Of a stretch of DNA of 64,000 nt, positions 15,940-25,191 are shown piece after piece (position 1 is the first letter of the stretch; each line of letters starts with the position of its first letter). The translations under genes were made by a program, and so were the position numbers. The stretch spans positions 281,565-345,564 of the forward strand of contig CAYMAI010000003.1 of assembly GCA_964388445.1 (NCBI GenBank), in the 5' to 3' direction. This DNA comes from CAYMAI01 sp964388445 (GTDB taxonomy: Bacteria; 4484-113; JAGGVC01). Under the pieces are notes generated by a model, which was given only the letters and a program-made list of their open reading frames with translations, had not been told where the DNA came from and searched no databases.

Positions 15940-18057
15940 CTATTTTTCTTTCCCGTTATCGTTATCATCGCGCCTAGCGATTAGTCGCGGCTTGCGACGC
16001 ATTTCTTCTATTTCCTCTTTCACCCTCCACTCCCTCACGATGAAGCTCTCTTTTTCAAGCAGGAATTTTTTAACGGCTATCGCGGAAGGCATTGTCATAC
16101 CTTTAACGGCGGCGAGTTCCTCTACCGGCGCTTCCCGCATTCGTTTCAAGCTCTTAAAAGCAGCAAGCAGAGCTCGCACGCGTTTTTCGCCAAGTCCTGG
16201 CACATCCTCTAATGAGCTTTTTTTCGCGGACACGTCGCGCCGGGCATGATGATGTCGCTGTGCCCGCCTGTGAGACTCGTCGCGAACGGCGATCGCAAGC
16301 GAAAGTCCTGGATCCGTTTCGCCAAGATGAAGCTTTATTAAATTGCCGGTATGGTCGTAGAAGTTCAATGTTTCTTCCCGTTTGGCGAGCGAAGCAATTG
16401 AAAGCTTGTCCAAAGGATGCTCCTCCACTCGATGCGCGCCTACCGGAAGGATTTTGCTTTTCGTATCTTCGGCGGAACTACCCGATGCTGAAGTATCGAT
16501 TTCGTCGTTCTGCGAATCCCCGTTGTCTTCGCTAAAATCGCCGTCATGTCTGAATCCAGCCGGATATTCCTGCCGAAGTTCCTTTACAACATTTAAAACC
16601 GCGTCAAGCTGTGTTCGCCCGCCGTCGATAAGAATCAGAGAATCCGGCTTATACCACTTGTCGTCAGAAAGATATCGAAGCAATCGCCGCCGGATTACCT
16701 CCCGCATAGCCGTTAAGTCATCTCCGCCGGCATTGCTTTTAACCGTAAAACTCCTATACGCGGAGTTGTCAGGTTTGCCGTCAGTAAATACAACCATGCT
16801 TCCTACCGTTTCGGTTCCACGAGTATGGCTGATGTCGAATCCTTCGATTCTTCGCGGAATAAACGGCAGGTTTAGGAGTTCTTGCAATCGCTTCATAGCA
16901 GGCGTGATTACGAATTCGCCGTCTTTTCCGAGCAGGCGGGAGCGAAGCCTTTCGGCAGCGTTTTCCATTGCCATTTCAACTAGCTTGCGCTTCCTGCCTC
17001 GCGACGGCGAATGAATCGTGACCTTTCTTCCGGCAATGCTCGAAAGCCAGTCGGAAGCGAAGTCCGCCGATGAAATCGCCTCGGGTATCAATATTAGAGG
17101 CTGAATATGCTGTGGATTTGAATAATACTGCTGGATAAAACACTCGAGTATTTCCGCCGTGTCTTCACCCAATTCGTTTTCCATAAGATATTCGATTTCG
17201 CCCAGCAAGCGGCCTGCACGAACCGGCATTACAAGCGCGATAGCCCGATTTTCGCTATAAGCGTAACCTACCACGTCGAAATAGTCGCCAGGCTCGCCCC
17301 ATAGCGTCTGCCTGTCTTGCGTGCGCTTAACGGCGAACAAAATGTCTCTAAGTCTTGCTGCGGCTTCGTATCTTCTGTCTTCGCTCGCTTTGCGCATCCT
17401 CTCTTCAATTTCCCGGCGCACTTCTTCTTCTTTGCCGGAAAAAAAGTCGATGGCTTGACGAGTCAGTTCGGCGTACTCCTCTTTTGTAATCATATCTGAG
17501 CATGGCCCACTGCAAAGCTTTAGGTGGTAATCGAGACATGGTTTCGGTATAAACCTTTCGCCGTCAAGTTCCAAAGCGCAAGTTCGAAGGTTGAAAAGAT
17601 TGGCTATGAATTTCAGAGCACGCCTCATCGCGCTAACGCTCGTATATGGCCCGAAATAACGGCAACCGTCCTGCTCAACGATTCGAGTAACTTGAAGCCT
17701 CGGAAAAGGCTCGTTCGTAGTGATCCTGATGTATGGATACTGCTTGTCGTCTTTTAGAAGAATATTGTATGGAGGCTGAAACTGCTTGACCAGGTTGGCT
17801 TCCAGAATGAACGCTTCGCTTTCGGTGCGCGTTAAAAGGACGTCGAAATCCTCCAGTCGCGATAGCATGTATTCGATGTTTTTTCCGTGCTTGGGCGAGC
17901 GATTGAAATAGCTCGACACGCGGTCGCGCAAAGACAGGGCTTTGCCGACGTATAAAATCCGGCCCTTCTTGCCCTTCATCTGGTAAACGCCGGGAGAATG
18001 CGGCAAAGCTTTGACTTTGTCGCGTATTTCCTGCGGCCACTTTCTGAATCTCGTCAC
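15940..18057 (-). CDS. uvrC: UvrABC excinuclease subunit C
   Basis: 705-residue nuclease that makes both incisions in nucleotide excision repair. An N-terminal GIY-YIG nuclease (HSPGVYQMKG, ILYVGKA), a UVR helix region, the UvrC RNase H-like domain (FDISHTRG, LILIDGGRTQLDA, and the HHHARRDV histidine) and a C-terminal helix-hairpin-helix (PGLGEKRVRAL) are in order. It is longer than the usual ~600 residues, because of an acidic low-complexity insertion (about residues 523-553) in the nuclease region. GTG 18057 is the start, just 6 bases after a TATAAT box, with no ribosome binding site. It is divergent from lexA. Confidence 0.95.
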   Translation of the reverse strand: MTRFRKWPQEIRDKVKALPHSPGVYQMKGKKGRILYVGKALSLRDRVSSYFNRSPKHGKNIEYMLSRLEDFDVLLTRTESEAFILEANLVKQFQPPYNILLKDDKQYPYIRITTNEPFPRLQVTRIVEQDGCRYFGPYTSVSAMRRALKFIANLFNLRTCALELDGERFIPKPCLDYHLKLCSGPCSDMITKEEYAELTRQAIDFFSGKEEEVRREIEERMRKASEDRRYEAAARLRDILFAVKRTQDRQTLWGEPGDYFDVVGYAYSENRAIALVMPVRAGRLLGEIEYLMENELGEDTAEILECFIQQYYSNPQHIQPLILIPEAISSADFASDWLSSIAGRKVTIHSPSRGRKRKLVEMAMENAAERLRSRLLGKDGEFVITPAMKRLQELLNLPFIPRRIEGFDISHTRGTETVGSMVVFTDGKPDNSAYRSFTVKSNAGGDDLTAMREVIRRRLLRYLSDDKWYKPDSLILIDGGRTQLDAVLNVVKELRQEYPAGFRHDGDFSEDNGDSQNDEIDTSASGSSAEDTKSKILPVGAHRVEEHPLDKLSIASLAKREETLNFYDHTGNLIKLHLGETDPGLSLAIAVRDESHRRAQRHHHARRDVSAKKSSLEDVPGLGEKRVRALLAAFKSLKRMREAPVEELAAVKGMTMPSAIAVKKFLLEKESFIVREWRVKEEIEEMRRKPRLIARRDDNDNGKEK

Positions 18058-18063
18058 GAATGA

Positions 18064-18069
18064 ATTATA
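18064..18069 (-). promoter_or_regulatory. -10 box of uvrC, leaderless
   Basis: TATAAT on the minus strand ends 6 bases before the uvrC GTG, so transcription should begin at or next to the start codon. A -35 match is weak. Confidence 0.5.
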
Positions 18070-18091
18070 TCCCTCGATGCCTATGCGGGAC

Positions 18092-18119
18092 TTGACTTAT
18101 ATTTTGTTTATGCTATACT
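18092..18119 (+). promoter_or_regulatory. lexA promoter
   Basis: TTGACT (18092-18097) and TATACT (18114-18119) have a 16-base spacer. The -10 box ends 10 bases before the lexA ATG at 18130, so the mRNA has almost no leader. Confidence 0.6.
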
Positions 18120-18126
18120 CCTGTAT
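18115..18126 (+). promoter_or_regulatory. Candidate LexA operator
   Basis: ATAC-N4-GTAT, a perfect 4-4-4 inverted repeat overlapping the lexA -10 box and transcription start. It has the same geometry as the GAAC-N4-GTTC SOS box of Gram-positives but a different core. Short palindromes arise by chance, so this is a hypothesis. Confidence 0.25.
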
Positions 18127-18129
18127 GTT

Positions 18130-18741
18130 ATGAGCAGAAGAATCACTGACAATCAACGCAAGGTGTTGGAGCTTGTCGCGGATTTTATGGACGAAAACTC
18201 GTTTCCGCCTACCATTCGCGACATCGCCGCGCTGTACGACTGCAGCGTTAAAGGCGCGTACGACCACATTCTGGCGCTCGAAAAGAAGGGCTACCTCGAG
18301 CGCAACAAGCAAAGGAGCCGCGGAATAGTCCTTACGCAGAAGGCCGACGCCGAACTGTCGCGAGGGGAGGACGGCGTTATACCGCTATACGGAAACATCG
18401 CCGCCGGGCCGGCAATATTCGCAGACGACAACGTGCAAGGCGCTTTTACCTATCCGGGTGGGCTTCCAGATTCCGGCGAGTTTTTCGCTCTTCAAGTTAA
18501 GGGCGATTCGATGACAGGCATAGGCATCTTCGAGCTTGATACGGTGATAATCCGCCGTCAGGAAAAGGTAGCAACCGGTGAAATCGCCGCCTGCCTGCTG
18601 GAAGACGAGGCGACTTTAAAACAGCTGTTGTACAAACGCGACCGCGTGATACTTCGAAGTTTTAATCCGAAATATCCCGACAAAGAATTCAAATCCGTCA
18701 GAGTTCTAGGAAAGCTATACGGGCTGTTTAGGCAATATTGA
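18130..18741 (+). CDS. lexA: LexA SOS repressor
   Basis: 203-residue repressor that cleaves itself on RecA filaments to induce DNA repair. A winged-helix DNA-binding domain (about 1-65; FPPTIRDIA) is followed by the self-cleavage site Ala-Gly in NIAAGPAIF and the Ser/Lys dyad (Ser in VKGDSM, Lys in EATLKQLL). Length is normal. ATG 18130 is used; the upstream ATG at 18124 stops at once. The intergenic space to uvrC is only 72 bases and carries both promoters, so LexA could control both genes. Confidence 0.94.
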   Translation: MSRRITDNQRKVLELVADFMDENSFPPTIRDIAALYDCSVKGAYDHILALEKKGYLERNKQRSRGIVLTQKADAELSRGEDGVIPLYGNIAAGPAIFADDNVQGAFTYPGGLPDSGEFFALQVKGDSMTGIGIFELDTVIIRRQEKVATGEIAACLLEDEATLKQLLYKRDRVILRSFNPKYPDKEFKSVRVLGKLYGLFRQY

Positions 18742-18783
18742 CGGTTCCCCCGGATTCATAAAGACGTCAATTATTCGGTTGGC

Positions 18784-19992
18784 TTAGCCGCCGCCGCTTT
18801 TATGGCAAACTTTGCCGCCGATAATCGTACAAACGGATTCCTCGCGGCGGGTTAATACCTCGTGGATGACTTCGCTTCGGGACTCACCGCCGATTCCATC
18901 CCAGACCGTTAAATCGGCGACTTGTCCGGGGAAAACTCGCCCAAGCCTGCCGTCGAGACCGAGCGGTCTAAGTCCGTTAACGGTAATCGAATCGAGCACA
19001 TCTTCGAGATTCATTTCAGGAAAAGCCTTCATCATTACTCGCGCTTCCAGCACCATGCTTAGCGCCTCGTTCGAGGCTAGCGAGTCCGTCCCGAGTGCGA
19101 CGTTTATACCCGCCTTTTGATAGGTTTCGACGGGATGCTTTGGATGTTTGAAATATTTATGGCTGTTCGGGCAATATACAGCGGTGATGCCGCTTTTCCT
19201 TAGAAAATATAAGTCGTTGTCTTCGTAATAATTAAGATGGACTCCGTATGTCCGGCGGTTCAACATACCGATTTTGTAGAAATACTCGACCGGAGTAACG
19301 CCCTTCCCTTGCCAGTTTTCGTCGTATGCGCCCGCCTTGCGAAGCAGTTTTTCGATTTTTGGGTTGTGACTGCGTACGAATTCGATTTCGTCGCGCATCT
19401 CCGAAAGGTGAGTGCTGATCGGCTTTCGGTTTTTGTCCGCGAATTTGCGGCATGCCAATGCAACTTCGCTGGATGCGGTATAAGGGGCATGAACTGCGTA
19501 ACTATACTCAGTGCGGTTGTGTTCATCGGAAAGATCCGGCGAGTGATTATCGAATTCAAACATTTCTCGAAACGGAAAATAACGAAGTCCCGTTGCATGA
19601 ATTTCCTGAAATGGAAGATGCATCGTATAGTGGTCAACAAGCGTCGTTGTACCGGCGCGTATCATTTTTTGAATTGAAGGAAACGGATTCGGCGAGGGTG
19701 GATTCGGGCCGAACTTGATATCTCTTATTGCCTGAAGCCAATCGATAAAACTGCCGTTGAAATCAATTTTTCCTTCGCACCAATCGAGTTCCAGATGACA
19801 GTGCGAATTGGTGAATCCGGGAAGGATCGCCGAATCCGGAAAATCCAGCACCAAATCGCCGGAGTTGTGCGAGCGGAGGGTTTCGAAACCGCCAAGCGCG
19901 ACAATTCTGCCGCCTTCGATTCGAACAGCCTTCTCGCGCAAAAGCCGACGGCCGTCGGCTAATACTAATTTTGCTTTGACGATTATGCCCAT
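18784..19992 (-). CDS. Amidohydrolase, possible aminofutalosine or related deaminase
   Basis: 402-residue metal-dependent hydrolase of the TRZ/ATZ (cytosine deaminase-like) group. Metal ligands are visible in NSHCHLEL (about residue 63), HAPYT, STHLSEM and GTDSLASN (Asp). The early pattern HCHLEL...FIDWL resembles aminofutalosine deaminases (MqnX) of the futalosine menaquinone route, and a menaquinone methyltransferase gene occurs at 49061. That specific role is inference; melamine-like or S-adenosylhomocysteine deaminase activity is possible. A TATAAT lies about 20 bases upstream of ATG 19992. It is convergent with lexA. Confidence 0.7.
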   Translation of the reverse strand: MGIIVKAKLVLADGRRLLREKAVRIEGGRIVALGGFETLRSHNSGDLVLDFPDSAILPGFTNSHCHLELDWCEGKIDFNGSFIDWLQAIRDIKFGPNPPSPNPFPSIQKMIRAGTTTLVDHYTMHLPFQEIHATGLRYFPFREMFEFDNHSPDLSDEHNRTEYSYAVHAPYTASSEVALACRKFADKNRKPISTHLSEMRDEIEFVRSHNPKIEKLLRKAGAYDENWQGKGVTPVEYFYKIGMLNRRTYGVHLNYYEDNDLYFLRKSGITAVYCPNSHKYFKHPKHPVETYQKAGINVALGTDSLASNEALSMVLEARVMMKAFPEMNLEDVLDSITVNGLRPLGLDGRLGRVFPGQVADLTVWDGIGGESRSEVIHEVLTRREESVCTIIGGKVCHKSGGG

Positions 19993-20088
19993 CTATTACT
20001 GCAATTAAAAACGGGATTATAACACGCCAAACGTGCGTTATTATTGTTGTTTCCATTGTAATCCGCTACAAATCGGCGTACCGGCGGT

Positions 20089-20700
20089 TTATCTTTCATT
20101 AACCTTTTTAAGCGCGGCTTTGATTAAGTTCGGGGCATCCATTTCTTCGTTCGTACTGGCTTGGGCTGCCGTAACCGCTCTTATTGCAGCCTGATGCGGA
20201 AATCCAAGACCCACCAGCGCCTGCACGGCTTCCGTTTCAGCTTTTGTCGTTTTTCCCGCCATGTCTTCGAATCCCGCTTTGGCGCCGGGAACGAACGCGA
20301 AGCCGGCAGCTTTGTCCTTAAGTTCGAGTACGATTTTCTCTGCTTTCTTCTGCCCTATTCCCGGTGCGGCCGTCAGCGTTCTTGAATCGCCGGATTGAAT
20401 GGCACGAATTACGGCATCGCCGCCCAGTTCCAATATGCTTAACGCGGCCCGCGGCCCCACTTGATTTGCCGTTAAAAGCAGTCTAAAAACATCCCTGTCG
20501 AAAGCGGATTTGAAGCCATAAATAAGCGGCCGCTCAGCAGTAATAATCATGTGCGTGAACAGCCTTGCTTCGTCCCCCTCTGCAAAACCGAAGTCGTAGC
20601 CACCCGGAGTATGGACTTCGAACGCTATCGGACCGACAGCCAGCTCGATAAGTCCGGTGGAAATTACGCGAGCGATTTTTCCGTCCAAAAACGCAATCAT
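20089..20700 (-). CDS. ruvA: Holliday junction helicase subunit RuvA
   Basis: 203-residue junction-binding protein that loads RuvB for branch migration. It shows the N-terminal OB fold (MIAFLDGKIARV), the helix-hairpin-helix regions (NQVGPRAAL and GIGQKKAEKI) and a C-terminal domain (ALVGLGFPHQAAIRAV) that contacts RuvB. Length is standard. Its ATG overlaps the ruvC stop by 4 bases. ruvB is not in the window. Confidence 0.95.
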   Translation of the reverse strand: MIAFLDGKIARVISTGLIELAVGPIAFEVHTPGGYDFGFAEGDEARLFTHMIITAERPLIYGFKSAFDRDVFRLLLTANQVGPRAALSILELGGDAVIRAIQSGDSRTLTAAPGIGQKKAEKIVLELKDKAAGFAFVPGAKAGFEDMAGKTTKAETEAVQALVGLGFPHQAAIRAVTAAQASTNEEMDAPNLIKAALKKVNER

Positions 20701-21179
20701 AATGAAGCGCCGCCTTTCTTGAATGCATGGCAGACGGCTACTGCCATTGCGTCTATTTCGTCGTCCAATTTGCCGTTCGGATTTATTCCCAATAGCCGCA
20801 CTACCATGAACTTCACTTGAGATTTCGCGGCATTTCCGCTGGACGTAAGCGTAAGTTTGACCGTATTTGGAGTGTATTCGTAAATATGAACTCCGAGCTT
20901 TGACGCCGCAAGCATAATTACGCCGCGGGCATGCGCAACGCCCATCGCAGTCTTGGTATTTTTGGCGAAAAAAAGCTCTTCGAGCGCCATCGCATCCGGA
21001 CCGAAGCGGCCAATCGTTTCCGTAATCGAGTCGAAAAGCATATGAAGTCTATCCGCGAAATTCGACATGGAGTCGGTTTCCGTCAGGCCGCTATGAACTA
21101 GATCGAGTTTGTTGCCAGTCGCATCGACAACGGCGAAGCCGATTCTGTGATAGCCAGGATCGACGCCTATGATGCGCAA
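20697..21179 (-). CDS. ruvC: Holliday junction resolvase RuvC
   Basis: 160-residue nuclease that cuts Holliday junctions. The RNase H-like acidic residues are in place: Asp in GVDPGYHRIG, Glu in LEELFF, and Asp in the C-terminal DDEIDAMAVA. Length is normal. It begins immediately after the yebC stop on the minus strand and overlaps ruvA, giving the common yebC-ruvC-ruvA order. Confidence 0.95.
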   Translation of the reverse strand: MRIIGVDPGYHRIGFAVVDATGNKLDLVHSGLTETDSMSNFADRLHMLFDSITETIGRFGPDAMALEELFFAKNTKTAMGVAHARGVIMLAASKLGVHIYEYTPNTVKLTLTSSGNAAKSQVKFMVVRLLGINPNGKLDDEIDAMAVAVCHAFKKGGASL

Positions 21180-21932
21180 CTACTCCGCCACCTTTTCTAG
21201 TAGAGCGTCTTCCATCTCCCAATTCGAGCTGACCTTTTGAACGTCGTCCAAATCCTCGAGCGCATCGATCAGCCTGAAAACCTGAGTGGCGGATTTTTCG
21301 TCGGCAATCTCGACAGTCGTTTTCGGAACTAATACCAAATCGGCATCGTGAGGATGAAGACCTTTATCCTTAAAGTAATCTCGAACGGCGCCGAAGTCCT
21401 CCGGCCCGCAGGTGATAACGTAGTTTCCTTCTTCCATTGAAAAGTCTTCCGCGGAGGATTCGATAATGTGTTCCATCAGCGCTTCTTCGGTCAATCCAGG
21501 CGATGGAATTTCCAGCCGTCCTTTTCGGTCGAACATCCAAGCGACGCAGCCGTTTTCGCCAAGATTGCCGCCGTTCTTCGAAAATGCATGACGAACATCA
21601 CTTACGGTTCTGTTTCGATTATCGGTGAGGCATTCCACAATTATTGCCACACCTGAAGGGCCGTAACCTTCGAAAACAATGCGCTCGAAAGACGTACCGC
21701 CCGCTTCACCGCTACCACGCGCAATAGCGCGCTCGATTGTCTCCTTGGGCATGTTCGACTCGCGAGCCTTCGCGAGTATCGTGCGCAGCGATGCGTTGGT
21801 ATCTTCGTCAGGCCCGCTTTCGCGAACGGAAACCACAATTTCACGAATAATTTTCGAGAAAATTTTGCCCCGCTTGGCGTCTTGCGCTCCTTTGCGGTGC
21901 TTTATCGAACTCCATTTATTGTGTCCGCTCAT
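21180..21932 (-). CDS. YebC/PmpR family translation or transcription factor
   Basis: 250-residue three-domain protein. The N-terminus SGHNKWSSIKHRKGAQDAKRG is the family signature, and KESNMPKETIERAI and GYGPSGVAI are also typical. YebC-type proteins were long called transcription regulators, and some are now linked to relief of ribosome stalling. ATG 21932 follows a GGGAG. It is upstream of and contiguous with ruvC, so it is probably co-transcribed. Confidence 0.93.
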   Translation of the reverse strand: MSGHNKWSSIKHRKGAQDAKRGKIFSKIIREIVVSVRESGPDEDTNASLRTILAKARESNMPKETIERAIARGSGEAGGTSFERIVFEGYGPSGVAIIVECLTDNRNRTVSDVRHAFSKNGGNLGENGCVAWMFDRKGRLEIPSPGLTEEALMEHIIESSAEDFSMEEGNYVITCGPEDFGAVRDYFKDKGLHPHDADLVLVPKTTVEIADEKSATQVFRLIDALEDLDDVQKVSSNWEMEDALLEKVAE

Positions 21933-22003
21933 ACCATCACTCCCAATTCGCGCACAAGCGAAACCTCGATTGCAATCACGAAAAATCTTACCAAATTACC
22001 GGT

Positions 22004-23548
22004 TTAGCGCGCATATTCGACCTCGCGCACTTCACGAATCAACGTAACTTTGATCATTCCCGGATATTCGAGTTCCTTTTCGATTTGCCGGGCGATTTTC
22101 CTACACAAATCCCACGATAGCACGTCATCCACAATCTCGGGTTTTACAAGAACTCTAAGTTCCCTGCCCGCCTGAATAGCGAACACCTTTTCGACGCCGG
22201 CAAATTTCGCCGCCACTTCTTCAAGCTTCGTTAGCCTTTGAATGTAGCTTTGGATCGCTTCGCCGCGCGCGCCCGGCCTGCTTGCGCTTAGCGCATCCGC
22301 GATTTGGACGATCGCCGCTTCCGCGGTTTGATCTATGTCGCCATGATGTGCGCCGATAACATTCAGTACAATGGGGTGCTCGCCGTACTTTCTTGCGATT
22401 TCCATTCCGACTTCGGGATGGCTGCCTTCCATTTCCGCAACAACCGCCTTGCCGACGTCGTGCAACAAGCCGCCCCGCTTGGCCAATTTTACGGATTTGA
22501 ATCCGAGTTCTGACGCAATCACGCCGGCAATATGAGCGACTTCCACGCTGTGCTTCAGTACGTTTTGACCGTAGCTGGTTCTGAACTTGAGTTTGCCGAG
22601 CAGCTTTACGAGCTCTTGATGAAGCCCGCTAACGCCAGTTTGAAAACATGCTTCCTGGCCCGCTTCCCAAATGATTTCGTCAAGCTCTGCAGTGACTTTT
22701 TCGACTATTTCCTCGATTTTCGCCGGATGAATCCGTCCGTCAGTTACCAGCCTGTCCATCGAACGGCGCGCTATCTCGCGTCTAATCGGATCGAAACAGG
22801 ACAACACGACAACGCCCGGTGTGTCGTCGATTATTACGTCAACGCCTGTCGCGGCCTCGATTGCCCTAATGTTCCTGCCCTCTCGTCCGATAATGCGGCC
22901 TTTCATGTCGTCGTCTTTGAGCTCGACTGTTGAAATTATGGCCTCGCTGTAATGGTCAACCGTCGTTCGCTGCATCGCGTCAATCAGAATATGACGAGCT
23001 TTGGTCATCGAAGCGAGCTTTGCTTCTTCCTCAATTTCTCGAACCATTTTGGCGATTTCGTGCCCGAATTCCTCACGTGCCCTGAGCAAGACAATTTCCT
23101 TCGCCTCATCTTTCGATAGCTGAGCAATTTCCTCGTACTTCGCTTCGATGTCGGAAAGCTTCTGCTCGGCTACCCTTTCCTTTTCATCCGCCTGTTCCAG
23201 CGTTTTATCGGCTTGGGTCAGCTTGGCTTCGAGCCTGTCCTGATTTCTCTGAAGCCTTTCTTCCTGCTTGTAAAGGGCACGTTCTTTATTCTTAAGGTCT
23301 TTCTCCTTATTATTGGCATCGCGCTGAGCGCGTTCCTTGATTCTCTGCGCTTCTTCCTTTGCATCCGCCACGATTCGCTTCGCCTCCGCCGAGGCGCGCT
23401 CCAGTTCCAATGCGGCTTTTTGGGCCGCGTCGTCCATAATTTTTTTCGCCTTGCCCCGGTAAATGATGGGACAGGCGATGAAGTGGCCCACGGCCGCGCC
23501 CGCGACTAAGCCGACGGCGGCCAGTATCCAAATCAAAAAAGTTGGCAT
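22004..23548 (-). CDS. rny: Ribonuclease Y
   Basis: 514-residue endoribonuclease that initiates mRNA decay at the inner membrane. An N-terminal transmembrane segment (FLIWILAAVGLVAGAAVG) is followed by a long coiled coil (about residues 35-195), a KH RNA-binding domain (GRIIGREGRNIRAIE) and an HD hydrolase domain (GLLHDVGKAV; HHGD). Length is typical. ATG 23548 is used; a GTG directly before it at 23551 is also possible. It follows recA on the same strand. Confidence 0.95.
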   Translation of the reverse strand: MPTFLIWILAAVGLVAGAAVGHFIACPIIYRGKAKKIMDDAAQKAALELERASAEAKRIVADAKEEAQRIKERAQRDANNKEKDLKNKERALYKQEERLQRNQDRLEAKLTQADKTLEQADEKERVAEQKLSDIEAKYEEIAQLSKDEAKEIVLLRAREEFGHEIAKMVREIEEEAKLASMTKARHILIDAMQRTTVDHYSEAIISTVELKDDDMKGRIIGREGRNIRAIEAATGVDVIIDDTPGVVVLSCFDPIRREIARRSMDRLVTDGRIHPAKIEEIVEKVTAELDEIIWEAGQEACFQTGVSGLHQELVKLLGKLKFRTSYGQNVLKHSVEVAHIAGVIASELGFKSVKLAKRGGLLHDVGKAVVAEMEGSHPEVGMEIARKYGEHPIVLNVIGAHHGDIDQTAEAAIVQIADALSASRPGARGEAIQSYIQRLTKLEEVAAKFAGVEKVFAIQAGRELRVLVKPEIVDDVLSWDLCRKIARQIEKELEYPGMIKVTLIREVREVEYAR

Positions 23549-23604
23549 CACATATCACCCGCTTACTGAATTGCCCCGCGCAGGGGCCTTGTTTCGAAAG
23601 AATT

Positions 23605-24636
23605 TCAAGCATCCGCTTCCTCTGCATCATGAGAAAAGGAAAAATCTATCCCCGAAGAATCGAGGATTTTCGACTTGATATCGGCAAATAGCTTCGCATC
23701 GTCACCGATTAGCTGTTTGGCGCTTTCTCTGCCTTGACCGAGCTTAACTTCGCCGTAGTTGTACCAGGAGCCGCTTTTGGTGACGATTCCTTTTTCAACT
23801 GCGAGGTCGAGGAGGTCACCGCTGCGAGAAATTCCATGGCCGAAAATAATGTCGAATTGCGCCTTCTTAAACGGCGGCGCAACCTTGTTTTTTACTACTT
23901 TGGCGGTGACGATATTCCCGATGACTTCCGTCCCCACCTTTACGCTGTCCGACCGGCGGACTTCGATGCGCACCGAGGCATAAAACTTCAGCGCCCTTCC
24001 GCCCGTCGTTGTCTCCGGATTTCCGAAAACGATTCCGATTTTTTCCCTTATTTGGTTAATAAAGACAAGTATCGTGTTCGACTTGTGCACAATTGCGGTC
24101 AATTTGCGAAGCGCTTGGCTCATTAGTCTCGCCTGAAGCCCCATGTGCGCATCGCCCATTTCGCCGTCTATTTCAGCCTTCGGTACCAGCGCGGCGACGC
24201 TGTCCACAACGATTACGTCGATGGCGCCGCTTCGAACCAGCATTTCGCATATTTCGAGCGCCTGCTCGCCGGTATCCGGTTGGGCGATTAAAAGCTCGTC
24301 TATTTTCACGCCCAGTTTTGCCGCGTATTCCGGATCGACCGCGTGCTCGGCATCGATAATCGCGGCCTTCCCGCCTTTCGCCTGAGCTTCCGCGATTACG
24401 TGAAGAGCAAGCGTAGTTTTGCCGCTCGATTCCGGGCCGTAAATTTCGACGATTCTGCCGCAAGGCAAACCGCCCGTTCCGAGCGCAATGTCGAGCGCAA
24501 GGCTGCCCGTAGAAATGACGGCGGTTTTTACCTTGGGATGCTCGCCAAGCTTCATAATCGCGCCCTTTCCGAACTGCCGTTCGATTTGGGCTTTGGCTGC
24601 GTCGAGCGCCTTTTCTTTATCCGTTTGAGTGGCCAT
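23605..24636 (-). CDS. recA: Recombinase RecA
   Basis: 343-residue ATP-dependent recombinase. Walker A GPESSGKTT lies near residue 64, VIVVDSVAALVPKAEIDG carries Walker B and the hinge, and MSQALRKLTA and the loop with KIGIVFGNPETTTGG match the family. The start is at 24636 with GGGAG upstream. An open frame to 24690 adds residues unlike RecA. The start lies 20 bases inside the upstream cinA-type gene, so the two are coupled, as in many bacteria. Confidence 0.97.
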   Translation of the reverse strand: MATQTDKEKALDAAKAQIERQFGKGAIMKLGEHPKVKTAVISTGSLALDIALGTGGLPCGRIVEIYGPESSGKTTLALHVIAEAQAKGGKAAIIDAEHAVDPEYAAKLGVKIDELLIAQPDTGEQALEICEMLVRSGAIDVIVVDSVAALVPKAEIDGEMGDAHMGLQARLMSQALRKLTAIVHKSNTILVFINQIREKIGIVFGNPETTTGGRALKFYASVRIEVRRSDSVKVGTEVIGNIVTAKVVKNKVAPPFKKAQFDIIFGHGISRSGDLLDLAVEKGIVTKSGSWYNYGEVKLGQGRESAKQLIGDDAKLFADIKSKILDSSGIDFSFSHDAEEADA

Positions 24637-25141
24637 TTCGAATCTCCCTGTGCAAAATGGATTCTTGAAAAACCGATAAAAGCAATTCAATCGCGGCGGC
24701 TGCCGCGGAATTTCTGATTTCTTCGCGATCTCCTTGCAGGCGAAGTTCTTTTGCTATCGATACCGACTCGCCGGCCACCGCGATGAATACGAGGCCGACG
24801 GGTTTAGACGCGCTACCGCCGCCGGGGCCGGCAATGCCGGTGATGGCTACCCCGAAGTCTGCGCCGCCTGCATTTCGCGCGCCTTCGGCCATTTGTGACA
24901 CGACTTCTTCGCTTACGGCGCCATGCTCCGCGATTTGGCGCGAGTTTACGCCGAGAAGCCGCACTTTAACGCCGTTGGCGTACGCGACAATTCCGCCGAG
25001 GAAAACCTTGCTGGAATCGGGAACGTGAGTCAGCGCTGCGGATACCAGTCCGCCTGTGCATGATTCCGCGGTGAAAACGGTTTTGCCGCCCGCGGTGAAG
25101 CTTTCTATAACTTGTCTCGCAAGTTCGTGCAGCTTGTCCAC
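24617..25141 (-). CDS. pncC: CinA C-terminal domain protein (nicotinamide-nucleotide amidase)
   Basis: 174-residue single-domain CinA protein, lacking the N-terminal COG1058 domain. Family motifs TAESCTGGL and VSEEVVSQMAEGAR and ITGIAGPGGG are present. Enzymes of this type deamidate nicotinamide mononucleotide in NAD salvage. The start is GTG 25141, 5 bases after GAGGG. It overlaps recA by 20 bases, in the classic cinA-recA arrangement. Confidence 0.9.
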   Translation of the reverse strand: MDKLHELARQVIESFTAGGKTVFTAESCTGGLVSAALTHVPDSSKVFLGGIVAYANGVKVRLLGVNSRQIAEHGAVSEEVVSQMAEGARNAGGADFGVAITGIAGPGGGSASKPVGLVFIAVAGESVSIAKELRLQGDREEIRNSAAAAAIELLLSVFQESILHREIRNGHSNG

Positions 25142-25191
25142 TATTCCCTCAAGCGAGGGGGAAACCGCACTGCAAAAGGAAAAATCGAGCT

